From: Rubrivivax albus
GTDB lineage: Bacteria > Pseudomonadota > Gammaproteobacteria > Burkholderiales > Burkholderiaceae_C
Direction: 5' to 3'
DNA: 64,000 bases
NCBI RefSeq assembly: GCF_004016515.1
Contig: NZ_SACT01000004.1
Coordinates: 310,001 to 374,000, forward strand
In this document: positions 1 to 7,815 of the stretch, piece after piece
Numbering within the stretch: the stretch's first letter is position 1
How the letters are laid out: every line of letters begins with the position of its first letter
Translations under genes and position numbers: made by a program
Notes under the pieces: generated by a model
What the model was told of the DNA's origin: nothing
Seen by the model: only the letters and a program-made list of their open reading frames with translations
Database searches by the model: none

Positions 1-368
1 GGCTGAGGGGCCTGCTGATGGGCTTTGCCGACCTGGTGATCGAACATGGCGGCCGCTACTGGGTGCTGGACCACAAGAGCAATGCGCTGGGCGGGCGCGA
101 CGCCGACTACACCGCCGACGCCCTGCAGGCGGCGATGTGCGACCACCGCTACGACGTGCAGGCCGCGCTGTACCTGCTGGCGCTGCACCGGCTGCTGCGC
201 GCGCGTCTGGGCGCGGCCTATGTGCCGGCCCGGCACCTGGGCGGCGCGGTCTACCTCTTCCTGCGCGGGGTGCAGGGCCCGGCGGCCGGTTGCTGCACGG
301 TGGCGGCGCCGGTGGCGCTGGTGCAGGCGCTGGACGCGCTGATCGCGCCGGTGGAGGCGGCCTCGTGA
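1..368 (+). CDS. recB: RecB C-terminal nuclease domain (partial)
   Basis: 3' end of the exodeoxyribonuclease V beta subunit; the start lies left of the window. The reading frame is open from base 3. The visible ~121 residues are the end of the RecB nuclease domain: GFADLVIEHGGRYWVLDHKS carries the D and DxK metal-binding residues, followed by the conserved YDVQAALYLLALHRLL and HLGGAVYLFLRG segments. RecB is the 3'-5' helicase/nuclease of RecBCD, which processes double-strand breaks for recombination. Its TGA overlaps the GTG start of recD, the usual translationally coupled recB-recD order. Confidence 0.93.
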   Translation, partial: LRGLLMGFADLVIEHGGRYWVLDHKSNALGGRDADYTADALQAAMCDHRYDVQAALYLLALHRLLRARLGAAYVPARHLGGAVYLFLRGVQGPAAGCCTVAAPVALVQALDALIAPVEAAS

Positions 369-2197
369 CCGCCGCTGCCTCGCTCGCCGACCTGGCGGCC
401 TGGCAGGCCGCCGGCTGGCTGCGCCCGCTGGACGTGGCGCTGGCGCGCTTCCTGCACGACACCGCGCCCACGGCCCCGCCCGACCTGCTGCTGGCCGCGG
501 CGCTGCTGTCGCGCCTGGAGTCGGCGGGCCACAGCGCGCTGCCGCTGGACGACCTGCCCGGCACCGCCGCCGAACTGCTGGACTGGCCGGCCGAGGCCTT
601 GAACGCCCTGTCGCAGGCGCTGGCCACCCGGCCGCTGCAGCCGCAGGCCTGGGCCGGCTGTGCGGCGGTCGAGGCCGACCCGCCCGACGACGAGGGCGGA
701 ACGCCCCTGGTGCTGGCCAATGACCGGCTGGCGCTGCGCCGCCACTGGCGCGACGAAGGTGACATCGCGCGGCAGTTGCGGGCCCGGGCCGCTGCGTCTC
801 TTCCTGTGGACGAGGCGCAGGCCACCGCGTGGCTGGGCCGCCTGTTCCCGCCGCGCGCCGACGGGGATGTCGACTGGCAGCGCCGTGCCGGCGAGGTGGC
901 ACTGCGCGGCCGCTTCACGCTGGTCACCGGTGGGCCGGGCACCGGCAAGACCTGGACGGCGGCGCGGCTGCTGGTGCTGCTGCAGGCGCTGCGCGGCCGT
1001 GGTGGGCCCGATGGCCCCCCCGCGCCCTGGCTGCGGGTGGGCCTGGCGGCACCCACCGGCAAGGCGGCGGCGCGGCTGAAGCAGTCCATCCAGCAGGCGC
1101 TGCAGGGCCTGCGCCCGGCGCTCGGGCCGCTGGCCGGCGAGGCGCTGGACCCGTGGGCCGACGCGCTGCCGCCGGCGCGCACGCTGCATGCGCTGCTGGG
1201 CCCTCGGCCGGGCACGCGGCGCTTCCGCCACGACGCGACGAACCCGCTGCCGCTGGACCTGCTGATCGTGGACGAGGCGTCGATGGTGCACCTGGCCCTG
1301 ATGGCGCGGCTGCTGGACGCGCTGCCGTCCACCGCGCGCCTGGTGCTGCTGGGCGACCCCGATCAGCTGGCCTCGGTGGAAGCCGGCGCGGTGCTGGCCG
1401 ACCTGTGCGCCGCCCCGGTGCTGGTGCCGCGCACGGTGGCGCTGCGCGAGAGCCGACGCTTCCAGGGCGCCATCGGCGCGCTGGCGCAGGCCATGCACGG
1501 GGGCGACGGCGCAGCCGCGCTGGCGGCCCTGCGGGGCGATGCGTCCGGCGCGCTGGCGCTGCAGTCCCCGCGCGACGCGACGGCCGTGCTGCCGCTGGCG
1601 GTGCAGGGCTACCGGCCGATGCTGCAGGCACTGCAGGGCCCGGGCACGCCGGCCGAGCGCGCCCGGGCCGCGCTGCAGGCCTTCGAGGCTTTTCGCCTGC
1701 TGTGCGCGCTGCGCGAGGGGCCGTGGGGGGTGGACGGGCTCAACGGCGCCGTCGAACGTGCGCTTGCCGATGCCGGCCTGCTGCGCCGCAGCGGCGAGTG
1801 GTACACCGGCCGACCGGTGATGCTGTCGCGCAACCAGCCGGCGCTGGGCCTGTTCAACGGCGACATCGGCCTGGTGCTGCCCGCGGACGACGGCACGCCG
1901 CGCGCCTGGTTCGCCGAGGGCGAGGCCCTGCATGCGGTGGCCGTGGGCCGTCTCGAGCAGGTGCAGACCGCGTTCGCGATGACGGTGCACAAGAGCCAGG
2001 GCTCGGAGTTCGGCCACGTGGCCCTGGTGCTGCCCCCGGAGGACGGGCCGCTGCTGACGCGCGAACTGGTCTACACCGGGCTGACGCGGGCGCGCGAGCG
2101 GTTCACGCTGGTGGCGCCGCAACCGGCGCTGCTGGCACGGGCCGTGGCGCGGCGCACGCGGCGGGAAGGTGGCCTGCGGGCACGCCTGGCGCCTTGA
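365..2197 (+). CDS. recD: Exodeoxyribonuclease V alpha subunit RecD
   Basis: 610-residue RecD, the 5'-3' helicase motor of RecBCD. The start is taken as the GTG that overlaps the recB stop; the frame stays open further upstream, but only inside recB. The N-terminal ~160 residues are the RecB-contact region. The superfamily-1 motor has Walker A GGPGTGKT at residues 189-196 (Lys195), Walker B LLIVDEASM, motif III LLGDPDQLASVEAG, and late motifs TVHKSQGSEF and VYTGLTRARERF. Length is normal for the family. It converges on the sulfatase gene 51 bases downstream. Confidence 0.95.
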   Translation: MTAAASLADLAAWQAAGWLRPLDVALARFLHDTAPTAPPDLLLAAALLSRLESAGHSALPLDDLPGTAAELLDWPAEALNALSQALATRPLQPQAWAGCAAVEADPPDDEGGTPLVLANDRLALRRHWRDEGDIARQLRARAAASLPVDEAQATAWLGRLFPPRADGDVDWQRRAGEVALRGRFTLVTGGPGTGKTWTAARLLVLLQALRGRGGPDGPPAPWLRVGLAAPTGKAAARLKQSIQQALQGLRPALGPLAGEALDPWADALPPARTLHALLGPRPGTRRFRHDATNPLPLDLLIVDEASMVHLALMARLLDALPSTARLVLLGDPDQLASVEAGAVLADLCAAPVLVPRTVALRESRRFQGAIGALAQAMHGGDGAAALAALRGDASGALALQSPRDATAVLPLAVQGYRPMLQALQGPGTPAERARAALQAFEAFRLLCALREGPWGVDGLNGAVERALADAGLLRRSGEWYTGRPVMLSRNQPALGLFNGDIGLVLPADDGTPRAWFAEGEALHAVAVGRLEQVQTAFAMTVHKSQGSEFGHVALVLPPEDGPLLTRELVYTGLTRARERFTLVAPQPALLARAVARRTRREGGLRARLAP

Positions 2198-2220
2198 GCG
2201 CTGGCGCATCACCCGCCACG

Positions 2221-2237
2221 CTGGCCGAGTCGGCCAG
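2221..2237. terminator. Short hairpin between recD and the sulfatase gene
   Basis: CTGGCC-GAGTC-GGCCAG, a perfect 6-bp stem in the 51-base gap between two converging genes. There is no clear T-tract on either side, so an intrinsic terminator is possible but weak. Confidence 0.35.
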
Positions 2238-2248
2238 TGCAGAGGGGC

Positions 2249-3721
2249 TCAGGCTCGCAGCGCGCCCTGCGGCTTGCGGCCGGGCTTGCGGCCGGCCTGC
2301 AGCGTGCCGCGCAGGTACCAGGTCATCGTCTCGCGCTGCAGCCGCTCGCGCAGCGTGCGATGCGCGTCGTCGTCCCAGAGGTTGCGGGTCTCGCCCGGGT
2401 CGGCGGTCAGGTCGTAGAGCTCGCCGAAATCGTCATCCAGGTACATCACCAGCTTCCACTGCGTGCAGCGGCGCATGATGATGAACTCGCTGCCGGTCTG
2501 GATGTGGTCGCGGGCGAGTTCACTGTAGACCACGTCGCGCACCGGTGCCGCCTTGTCGTCCTTCAGGCGCGGCCAGAGAGAGCGAGCCTCGAAATCCGGC
2601 GGCACTGGCAGCCCTGCGGCCTCGAGGATGGTGGGCGCCACGTCGAACAGCTGCACCAGGTCGGGCAGCTTCTGCTGGCGCACCGGCAGGTTGCGCGACC
2701 ACACCACCAGCGGCACCTGCACCACCGTGTCGTACATCGTCCACTTCTGGATGTGGCCGTAGTCGCCCAGTGCGTCGGCGTGGTCGGAGGTGAAGATGAC
2801 CAGTGCGTTGTCCAGGTAGCCGCGGGCGTCCAGCGCCGCCATGATGCGGCCCACCTGCTCGTCGATCATCGTGACGTTGGCGGCGTAGTGCCGCCGCAAG
2901 TTGTCGATCTCCGCCGGTGTCGCATCGGTGCGCCAGGCGATGGAGTCGATCTCCATGCGGCACATGTTCTCGCGCAGGCGCTGCTGCGCGGCGGGCAGCG
3001 ATTCCGGGCCGCCCACGCTTTCCAGCGCCGGCGGCATGGCCACGCCCTCGTAGCGGGCCAGCGCCTCCGGCGTGGGGTCGTACGGCGGATGCGGGCCCGG
3101 GAAGCCGATCTGCAGGAACAGCGGGTCGGTGTTCTTGCGGTCGCCGATCCACCAGCAGGCCGTGTCGCCGATGAAGTGGTCGGGGTGCATGTCGTCGTCG
3201 AGCGCCCAGGGGAAGACGCCGAGCGCGCGCTGGAAGCCTTCAGGGTCGTCGCGGAAGCGCGTGTAGCGCGTGGGCTTCTCCAGCTTGCGGGCGCGCAGCG
3301 CCTTGTCCCATTCGTCGTAGAAGGCGCGGTCGCGCTCCTCCAGGAACAGCGGCCGGTCCTTGTTCTCCATCGGCAGCCGCTGATGGAAGCCGCCCAGCGC
3401 GTCGTACGGGTTGATGTGCATCTTGCCGATGCTCATGCAGTGGTAGCCGGCATTGGCCAGGGAAGAGACCCAGGTCGGCTGCCAGGGCTGGAAGTTGCTG
3501 AACACCTGGCAGCCGTGCGGGTACTTGCCGGTGAACAGGCCGGCTCGTGCGCCCACGCACACCGGCGAGGTGACCACACAGTGCTCGAAGGCCGTACCCT
3601 CCTGCACCAGACGGTCCAGGTGCGGGGTCTGCATCCAGTGCGCGCCCATCGCCGCGATCGTGTCGGCGCGCTGCTGGTCGGTCATGATCAGAATGATGTT
3701 GGGCAGGCCGGCGGTGGACAT
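2249..3721 (-). CDS. Sulfatase / alkaline-phosphatase-superfamily hydrolase
   Basis: 490-residue member of the sulfatase family (type I sulfatases and related phosphonate monoester hydrolases). The N-terminus NIILIMTDQQRAD carries the first metal-binding Asp (D15). The catalytic block is SPVCVGARAGLFTGKYPHG with C55 in the position normally oxidised to formylglycine, but the core is C-V-G-A-R rather than the canonical C-x-P/A-x-R. A second metal-binding block is FTSDHADALGDYGH, followed by MYDTVVQVPLVVW. No signal peptide is visible, so it is probably cytoplasmic. It lies 51 bases downstream of a Bug-type binding protein and is probably co-transcribed with it. The substrate is not predictable from sequence. 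Confidence 0.88.
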   Translation of the reverse strand: MSTAGLPNIILIMTDQQRADTIAAMGAHWMQTPHLDRLVQEGTAFEHCVVTSPVCVGARAGLFTGKYPHGCQVFSNFQPWQPTWVSSLANAGYHCMSIGKMHINPYDALGGFHQRLPMENKDRPLFLEERDRAFYDEWDKALRARKLEKPTRYTRFRDDPEGFQRALGVFPWALDDDMHPDHFIGDTACWWIGDRKNTDPLFLQIGFPGPHPPYDPTPEALARYEGVAMPPALESVGGPESLPAAQQRLRENMCRMEIDSIAWRTDATPAEIDNLRRHYAANVTMIDEQVGRIMAALDARGYLDNALVIFTSDHADALGDYGHIQKWTMYDTVVQVPLVVWSRNLPVRQQKLPDLVQLFDVAPTILEAAGLPVPPDFEARSLWPRLKDDKAAPVRDVVYSELARDHIQTGSEFIIMRRCTQWKLVMYLDDDFGELYDLTADPGETRNLWDDDAHRTLRERLQRETMTWYLRGTLQAGRKPGRKPQGALRA

Positions 3722-3772
3722 CGACGGGTGACTCCTGGGCGGGGCGGATCTGGCGGTGGTCGGCAGGGGTGA

Positions 3773-4762
3773 TCAGCGGGCAGTGATGCCCGCGGCCTGG
3801 ATGACCCGGCTCCACTTGCCGAGCTCGGCCGCCTGGAAGGCCGCGAACTCGCTCGGGCCGGCCACGGTGACCTGGTCGCCCAGGCTCGCGAGCTTCTCGT
3901 GGATGGCCGCCGAGCCCATGGCGCGGGCGACGGCATCGGCCAGCTTGTCGACCAGGGCCTTGGGCGTGCCGGCCGGTGCGAAGACGCCGAACCAGGGCTC
4001 GGCCACGACGTCGATGCCCCGCTCGTTCAGCGTGGGCAGGTCGGGAAACAGCGGCGAGCGCGCACCGCCGGTGGTGGCCAGCGCGCGCAGCTTGCCGGCC
4101 TTGATCTGAGAGAGCACGACCGGGATGTGGTTGAGCGAGTAGTTCACCTCGCCGGACAGCAGGGCCACCGTGGCCTGGCCGCCGCCCTTGTAGGGGACGT
4201 GGGTGGTCTTCAGGCCGGTCTGCTGCTTGAGCAGCTCGACGGCCAGGTGCGGGTAGGTGCCCACGCCGTTGGACGCGTAGTTCAGCGTGTTGCCACCTTC
4301 GGTGGCGACGCGCTTGAAGTCGTCGAAGGTCTGGATCGGCGACGACGCGTTGACCACCAGCACCAGCGGGCCCGAGGACACCTGCGACACGGCCACGAAG
4401 TCCTTCACCGGGTCGTAGCGCAGCTGGCTGAAGATCGACGGCGCGAAGGCATGCGTGGCGGCGCCGCCCATCAGCAGCGTGAGGCCGTCCGACGCGGCGC
4501 CGGCCACGTGCTGCGCGCCCACGGTGCCGCCGGCGCCGACACGGTTCTCGACGACCACGGTGCCGGGCAGTGCGGCCTGCAGGCCATCGGCCAGCATGCG
4601 GCCGATGATGTCCACGACGCCGGCCGGCGGGAAGGGCACGACCAGCTTGACGATCTGGTTGCCGGGCCAGGCCTGGGCGTGGGCCGGGCCAGCGAGACCC
4701 CAGGATCCGAGCGCGACGGCTGAGCAGGCGGCCTGGAGGACGGTTCGACGGTTCGTGGTCAT
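3773..4762 (-). CDS. Bug/TctC-family periplasmic solute-binding protein
   Basis: 329 residues, the usual size for tripartite tricarboxylate transporter substrate-binding receptors, which are very numerous in Burkholderiales. The start MTTNRRTVLQAACS gives a Tat-like signal (RRTVLQ followed by a hydrophobic stretch and cleavage near AHAQA); the frame is open upstream but only through the promoter region. Family hallmarks are KLVVPFPPAGVVDIIGR, VENRVGAGGTVGAQHVAG and LNYASNGVGTYPHLAVELL. It precedes the sulfatase and diverges from a GntR gene. No TctAB membrane partners are present, as is common for orphan Bug proteins. The ligand is unknown; an organic acid or sulfated organic compound would fit the neighbour. 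Confidence 0.9.
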   Translation of the reverse strand: MTTNRRTVLQAACSAVALGSWGLAGPAHAQAWPGNQIVKLVVPFPPAGVVDIIGRMLADGLQAALPGTVVVENRVGAGGTVGAQHVAGAASDGLTLLMGGAATHAFAPSIFSQLRYDPVKDFVAVSQVSSGPLVLVVNASSPIQTFDDFKRVATEGGNTLNYASNGVGTYPHLAVELLKQQTGLKTTHVPYKGGGQATVALLSGEVNYSLNHIPVVLSQIKAGKLRALATTGGARSPLFPDLPTLNERGIDVVAEPWFGVFAPAGTPKALVDKLADAVARAMGSAAIHEKLASLGDQVTVAGPSEFAAFQAAELGKWSRVIQAAGITAR

Positions 4763-4814
4763 GCGGGTCTCCTGGAGGTGCCGTCGCGCCGGGTCGGCAG
4801 GCGGCTGTGTGTCT

Positions 4815-4836
4815 ATCTGTCTAAGATTGGACAGAT
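4815..4836. promoter_or_regulatory. Candidate GntR operator (perfect inverted repeat)
   Basis: ATCTGTC and GACAGAT are perfect 7-bp arms separated by 8 bases, the only strong palindrome in the 169-base divergent region between the Bug-protein gene and the GntR gene. Position and symmetry suit a GntR-family dimer site controlling both directions. The assignment to the adjacent regulator is an inference. Confidence 0.6.
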
Positions 4837-4931
4837 TGGATCGGGTCATGCACGCAGGTTTTCCCTCGGTCCGGTGCGATAACCTCGTGGTCCGTCGACC
4901 GAACGGCCGCCCACCGGCCCGCACCCACGCC

Positions 4932-5657
4932 ATGCTCAAGGCAGGATCCAGCCCGCTGTACCGGCAGGTCGCCGACGTCATCCGCCAGCGCATCGCCAAG
5001 GGCCTGTGGGACGTCGGCAGCCAGATCCCGTCGTTCGACGCGCTGGCGGCCGAGTTCAAGGTGGGGTTGATCACCGTGCGGCAGGCGGTTCTGCTGCTGT
5101 CGCAGGAGGGCCTGGTGCAGTCGCAGCGCGGGCGCGGCACGCACGTGATGGCGCGGCCGCCGGTGCATCCGCGCGTGCGCATCGAGACCTCGCTGGCCGG
5201 GCTGGCGGAGGTGTATCGCACGCGGCCGCCGAAGCTGAAGCTGCTGGAGGAAGGCAGCGCGATGCCGGTGCTCGGTGCCGGCGAGGGCCGGCCCGCGCCG
5301 GCCTACCACTACATCCGGCGTGTGCACGTGCGCCAGCAGCAGCCCAACTCGGTCATTGCGCTGTGGCTCGACGAGCGCATCTTCCGCCTGGCGCCGCAGC
5401 GTTTCCGCCGCGAGCTGATCATCCCGCCGCTGCTGGACCTGGCCGGCGGGCAGATCGCCAAGGCCACGCAGACACTGACCGTCAGCGCCGCCGGCCCGAT
5501 GGCCGCGCAGGCCCTGGCCATCTCCGAAGGTGCGCCGGTGGCCGAGGTGCGCCGCGTGGTGTGCGACGCCGAGGGCACGGTGATCTACGTCTGCGACCTG
5601 GTCTACCGCAGCGACTACATCCAGTGGGAGATCGACCTGCTGGGGCCGAAGGGCTGA
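4932..5657 (+). CDS. GntR-family transcriptional regulator with UTRA domain
   Basis: 241-residue HutC-subfamily regulator. The N-terminal winged helix-turn-helix spans about residues 1-75 (SPLYRQVADVIRQRI, SFDALAAEFKVGLITVRQAV, GLVQSQRGRGTHV). The C-terminal UTRA ligand-binding domain spans about 90-235 and ends PVAEVRRVVCD...VIYVCDLVYRSDYIQWEIDL. The ATG at 4932 is chosen because it places the start just before the HTH; longer frames run back through the operator. Divergence from the Bug/sulfatase pair suggests that it controls them in response to a small effector. Confidence 0.88.
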   Translation: MLKAGSSPLYRQVADVIRQRIAKGLWDVGSQIPSFDALAAEFKVGLITVRQAVLLLSQEGLVQSQRGRGTHVMARPPVHPRVRIETSLAGLAEVYRTRPPKLKLLEEGSAMPVLGAGEGRPAPAYHYIRRVHVRQQQPNSVIALWLDERIFRLAPQRFRRELIIPPLLDLAGGQIAKATQTLTVSAAGPMAAQALAISEGAPVAEVRRVVCDAEGTVIYVCDLVYRSDYIQWEIDLLGPKG

Positions 5658-5690
5658 GCGATCGCGTCAGGTGAGGCGTCAGTCCGCGGC

Positions 5691-6197
5691 TCACACCACC
5701 GTGGCTGCTTTCTCCAACGCCAGATCGGCCAGCGCCCCGGTGTCGGCCAGATCCAGCCACGGACAACCCGTGTGTCCCGGGGGCGCCGGCGTGTCGCTGG
5801 CCACGGCCACGATGCCGGGCCAATGCGGCCACAGCATGGGCTGGCCCACTGCTGCACGCCAGACCTCCAGCTTCGGGAAGTCGCCGGCCTTGAAGCCCTC
5901 CACCAGCGCCAGGTCGCAGGCCTGCAGGCGGCTGAGCAGGTAGGACAGCGGCGGCTCGTCGTCGCCGCGCAGCTCGTGCATCAGCGCCCAGCGGCCCTGG
6001 CCCATCAGCAGCACCTCCTGGCAGCCGGCCTCGCGCAGGCGGTAGCTGTCCTTGCCCGGGCGGTCGATCTCGATGGCCTTGTGGCTGTGCTTGATCAGCG
6101 ACACGCGGAGACCGCGCTGCACGTAGTGCGACACCAGCCGCTCCAGCAGCGTGGTCTTGCCCATGCCGGAGCGCCCGGCAATGCCGAATACCTTCAT
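5691..6197 (-). CDS. mobB: Molybdopterin-guanine dinucleotide biosynthesis protein MobB
   Basis: 168-residue P-loop GTP-binding adaptor that assists attachment of GMP to molybdopterin by MobA during bis-MGD cofactor maturation. MKVFGIAGRSGMGKTTLLERL holds the Walker A motif, followed by the conserved VSLIKHSHKAIEIDRPGKDSYR and LALVEGFKAGDFPKLEVWR segments typical of MobB. Length is normal. No mobA or molybdoenzyme is visible in the window, so the partner must be encoded elsewhere. Confidence 0.93.
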   Translation of the reverse strand: MKVFGIAGRSGMGKTTLLERLVSHYVQRGLRVSLIKHSHKAIEIDRPGKDSYRLREAGCQEVLLMGQGRWALMHELRGDDEPPLSYLLSRLQACDLALVEGFKAGDFPKLEVWRAAVGQPMLWPHWPGIVAVASDTPAPPGHTGCPWLDLADTGALADLALEKAATVV

Positions 6198-6287
6198 CGT
6201 CGTCTGTCCTCGCCCACCATGCGGGCATGCTCGATCTGAACCGCCGGCGCCTGTTCCGCGGCGGCGACATGCGGAACGTCTCCGACA

Positions 6288-7196
6288 TCAGCGTCGCGGT
6301 GGCGCCAGGTGGCCACCACGCGGCCAGCGCAGCAACCCGGTCGCGATGGCCGTGCCCAGCAGGATCACCGCACCGCCGGCCGCCATGCCCCAGGTGAGCG
6401 GCTCGCCCAGCACCACCCAGCCCCAGGCCACGGCGAACAGCGGGATCAGGAAGGTCACGCTGCTTGCGCCGGCCGGGCCGATGCGGGCGATCAGGCGGAA
6501 ATACAGCACGTAGGCCACGCCGCTGCAGACCACGGCCAGCAGCGCCGCGGCTGTCCATGCGCCGGCGGACGGCGTGGTCGTCGGCCACCACCACCAGGCC
6601 GGCCCGGCCACGATCAGCGCGGCCGACAACTGGCTGCCCGCGGCCAGCGCCATCGGCGGCACGCCCGTGAGGCGGCGCTTGGCGAAGTTCGCCGCCACGC
6701 CGTAGCACAGCGCCGCGCCGATGCAGGCCGCGATGGCCAGCGCCGGGCTGATGCCGTGCTCGCCCGGCTGCAGGCTGGCCTTGCCCGCGGCCAGGGCCAG
6801 CACGCCGGCAAAGCCCAGGGCCAGGCCCAGCGCACGCGCCGGCGCCGGCCGGTCGTGCAGCCAGGCCCAGGCCACCAGCGCCGTCCACAGCGGTGTCGTG
6901 GCGTTGAAGATCGCCGACAGGCCGGCGTTGATGGCCAGCGCCGCCAGCGTGAACAGGACGAACGGCAGGGCCGAGTTCAACAGCCCGACGACGGCGATCG
7001 GCCCCGCATGGCGGCGCAGCGCACCGAGCTGGCCCTGCCAGGCCAGCAGCGGCAGCAGCACCGCCGCGGCCAGCCCCACGCGCACGGCCACCAGCGCCAC
7101 CGCACCGAACTCCGGCGCGGCCATGCGCATGAACAGGAACGACGCGCCCCAGATGGCGGCCAGCAGCAGCAGCTCGACGGCGTCGCGCGGCCTCAC
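6288..7196 (-). CDS. EamA-family (DMT) transporter
   Basis: 302-residue inner-membrane protein of the drug/metabolite transporter superfamily with about ten hydrophobic segments and two EamA repeats. It begins AVELLLLAAIWGASFLFMRM, the typical first helix; the second repeat contains SVTFLIPLFAVAWGWVVLGEPLTWG. A GTG start at 7196 is preferred: the frame can extend to an ATG at 7286, but that extension would translate the two REP-like repeats. The substrate is unknown. It lies downstream of ogt and alkA on the same strand but is separated from them by the repeats. Confidence 0.85.
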   Translation of the reverse strand: MRPRDAVELLLLAAIWGASFLFMRMAAPEFGAVALVAVRVGLAAAVLLPLLAWQGQLGALRRHAGPIAVVGLLNSALPFVLFTLAALAINAGLSAIFNATTPLWTALVAWAWLHDRPAPARALGLALGFAGVLALAAGKASLQPGEHGISPALAIAACIGAALCYGVAANFAKRRLTGVPPMALAAGSQLSAALIVAGPAWWWWPTTTPSAGAWTAAALLAVVCSGVAYVLYFRLIARIGPAGASSVTFLIPLFAVAWGWVVLGEPLTWGMAAGGAVILLGTAIATGLLRWPRGGHLAPPRR

Positions 7197-7203
7197 GGGA
7201 ACG

Positions 7204-7249
7204 CCTCCGGGCTGCGCCCTCCGGAATTCGCCTTGGGGCGGCCCGGCGG
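7204..7249. repeat. REP-like palindromic repeat, copy 1
   Basis: About 46 bases beginning CCTCCGGGCTGCGCCCTCCG and ending TTGGGGCGGCCCGGCGG. It contains an imperfect hairpin (CCGGGC-tgc-GCCC against GGGGC-g-GCCCGG). It is nearly identical to the copy at 7263 and lies in the ogt-EamA intergenic region. Confidence 0.75.
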
Positions 7250-7262
7250 CTTCACTGGGGAA

Positions 7263-7309
7263 CCTCCGGGCTGCGCCCTCCGGCATTCGCCCTTGGGGCG
7301 GCCCGGCGG
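7263..7309. repeat. REP-like palindromic repeat, copy 2
   Basis: Second tandem copy in the same orientation, differing by a base change (GGAATT versus GGCATT) and one inserted C. Together the two copies could act as a transcript-end or RNA-stability element between ogt and the EamA gene. Confidence 0.75.
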
Positions 7310-7311
7310 TC

Positions 7312-7815
7312 TCATGCCGACGCCAGCCAGTCGGCCTGCGCGGCTTCGTGGCGCAGCAGCGCCGCCTTGCGCTCGACGCCCGCGGCGTAGCCGGTGAGCG
7401 TGCCGTTGGCGCCGATGACGCGGTGGCACGGCACGATCAGACCCACCGGGTTGGCGCCGTTGGCCGCGCCCACGGCGCGCACCGCCGCGGGCCTGCCGAT
7501 CTGGCGCGCAATGTCGGCGTAGCTGCAGGTGCGGCCGGGGGCGATGGTGGTCAGCGCCTGCCAGACGGCGCGCTGGAACGGCGTGCCCTGCAGGTCCAGC
7601 GGCACGCCGAAGCGCTGCCGTGGATCCTGCCAGTACGCAGCCAGTTCGCGGGCGGCCTGGCGCAGCCAGGGCTGGGCAGGGTCCTCGGGCAGGCCATCCA
7701 GCGGTGGGGCATCGAACCACAGCAGGGCCAGGCCCTTCGTCGTGGCCGCGGCGGTCAGCGGCCCCAGGGGCGAGGCCAGGGTGGTGCGGGCGATCAGGCC
7801 TTCGGGCAGTCTCAT
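7312..7815 (-). CDS. ogt: Methylated-DNA-protein cysteine methyltransferase Ogt
   Basis: 167-residue suicide enzyme that removes O6-methylguanine by transferring the methyl group to its own cysteine. The catalytic motif IVPCHRVIG places the acceptor at Cys130. The DNA-binding winged helix precedes it ([28 protein letters not shown] compressed around residues 85-115), along with [13 protein letters not shown]. The ATG at 7815 overlaps the stop of the upstream Ada-AlkA gene by four bases (ATGA), so the two repair genes are translationally coupled. The fused gene upstream supplies the Ada-like sensor that this short protein lacks. Confidence 0.94.
   Translation of the reverse strand: MRLPEGLIARTTLASPLGPLTAAATTKGLALLWFDAPPLDGLPEDPAQPWLRQAARELAAYWQDPRQRFGVPLDLQGTPFQRAVWQALTTIAPGRTCSYADIARQIGRPAAVRAVGAANGANPVGLIVPCHRVIGANGTLTGYAAGVERKAALLRHEAAQADWLASA

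Noticed and set aside
4763..4931. Possible riboswitch in the Bug-protein leader
   Set aside because: Apart from the palindrome there is no conserved secondary structure that I can recognise.
6227..6421. Short plus-strand frame starting MLDLNRRRLFRGG between mobB and the EamA gene
   Set aside because: The start looks like a Tat-type leader, but the rest overlaps the EamA 3' end in antisense and has no domain.
7197..7286. 30-residue N-terminal extension of the EamA protein
   Set aside because: It is encoded by the REP-like repeats; the conserved first helix begins after the GTG at 7196.
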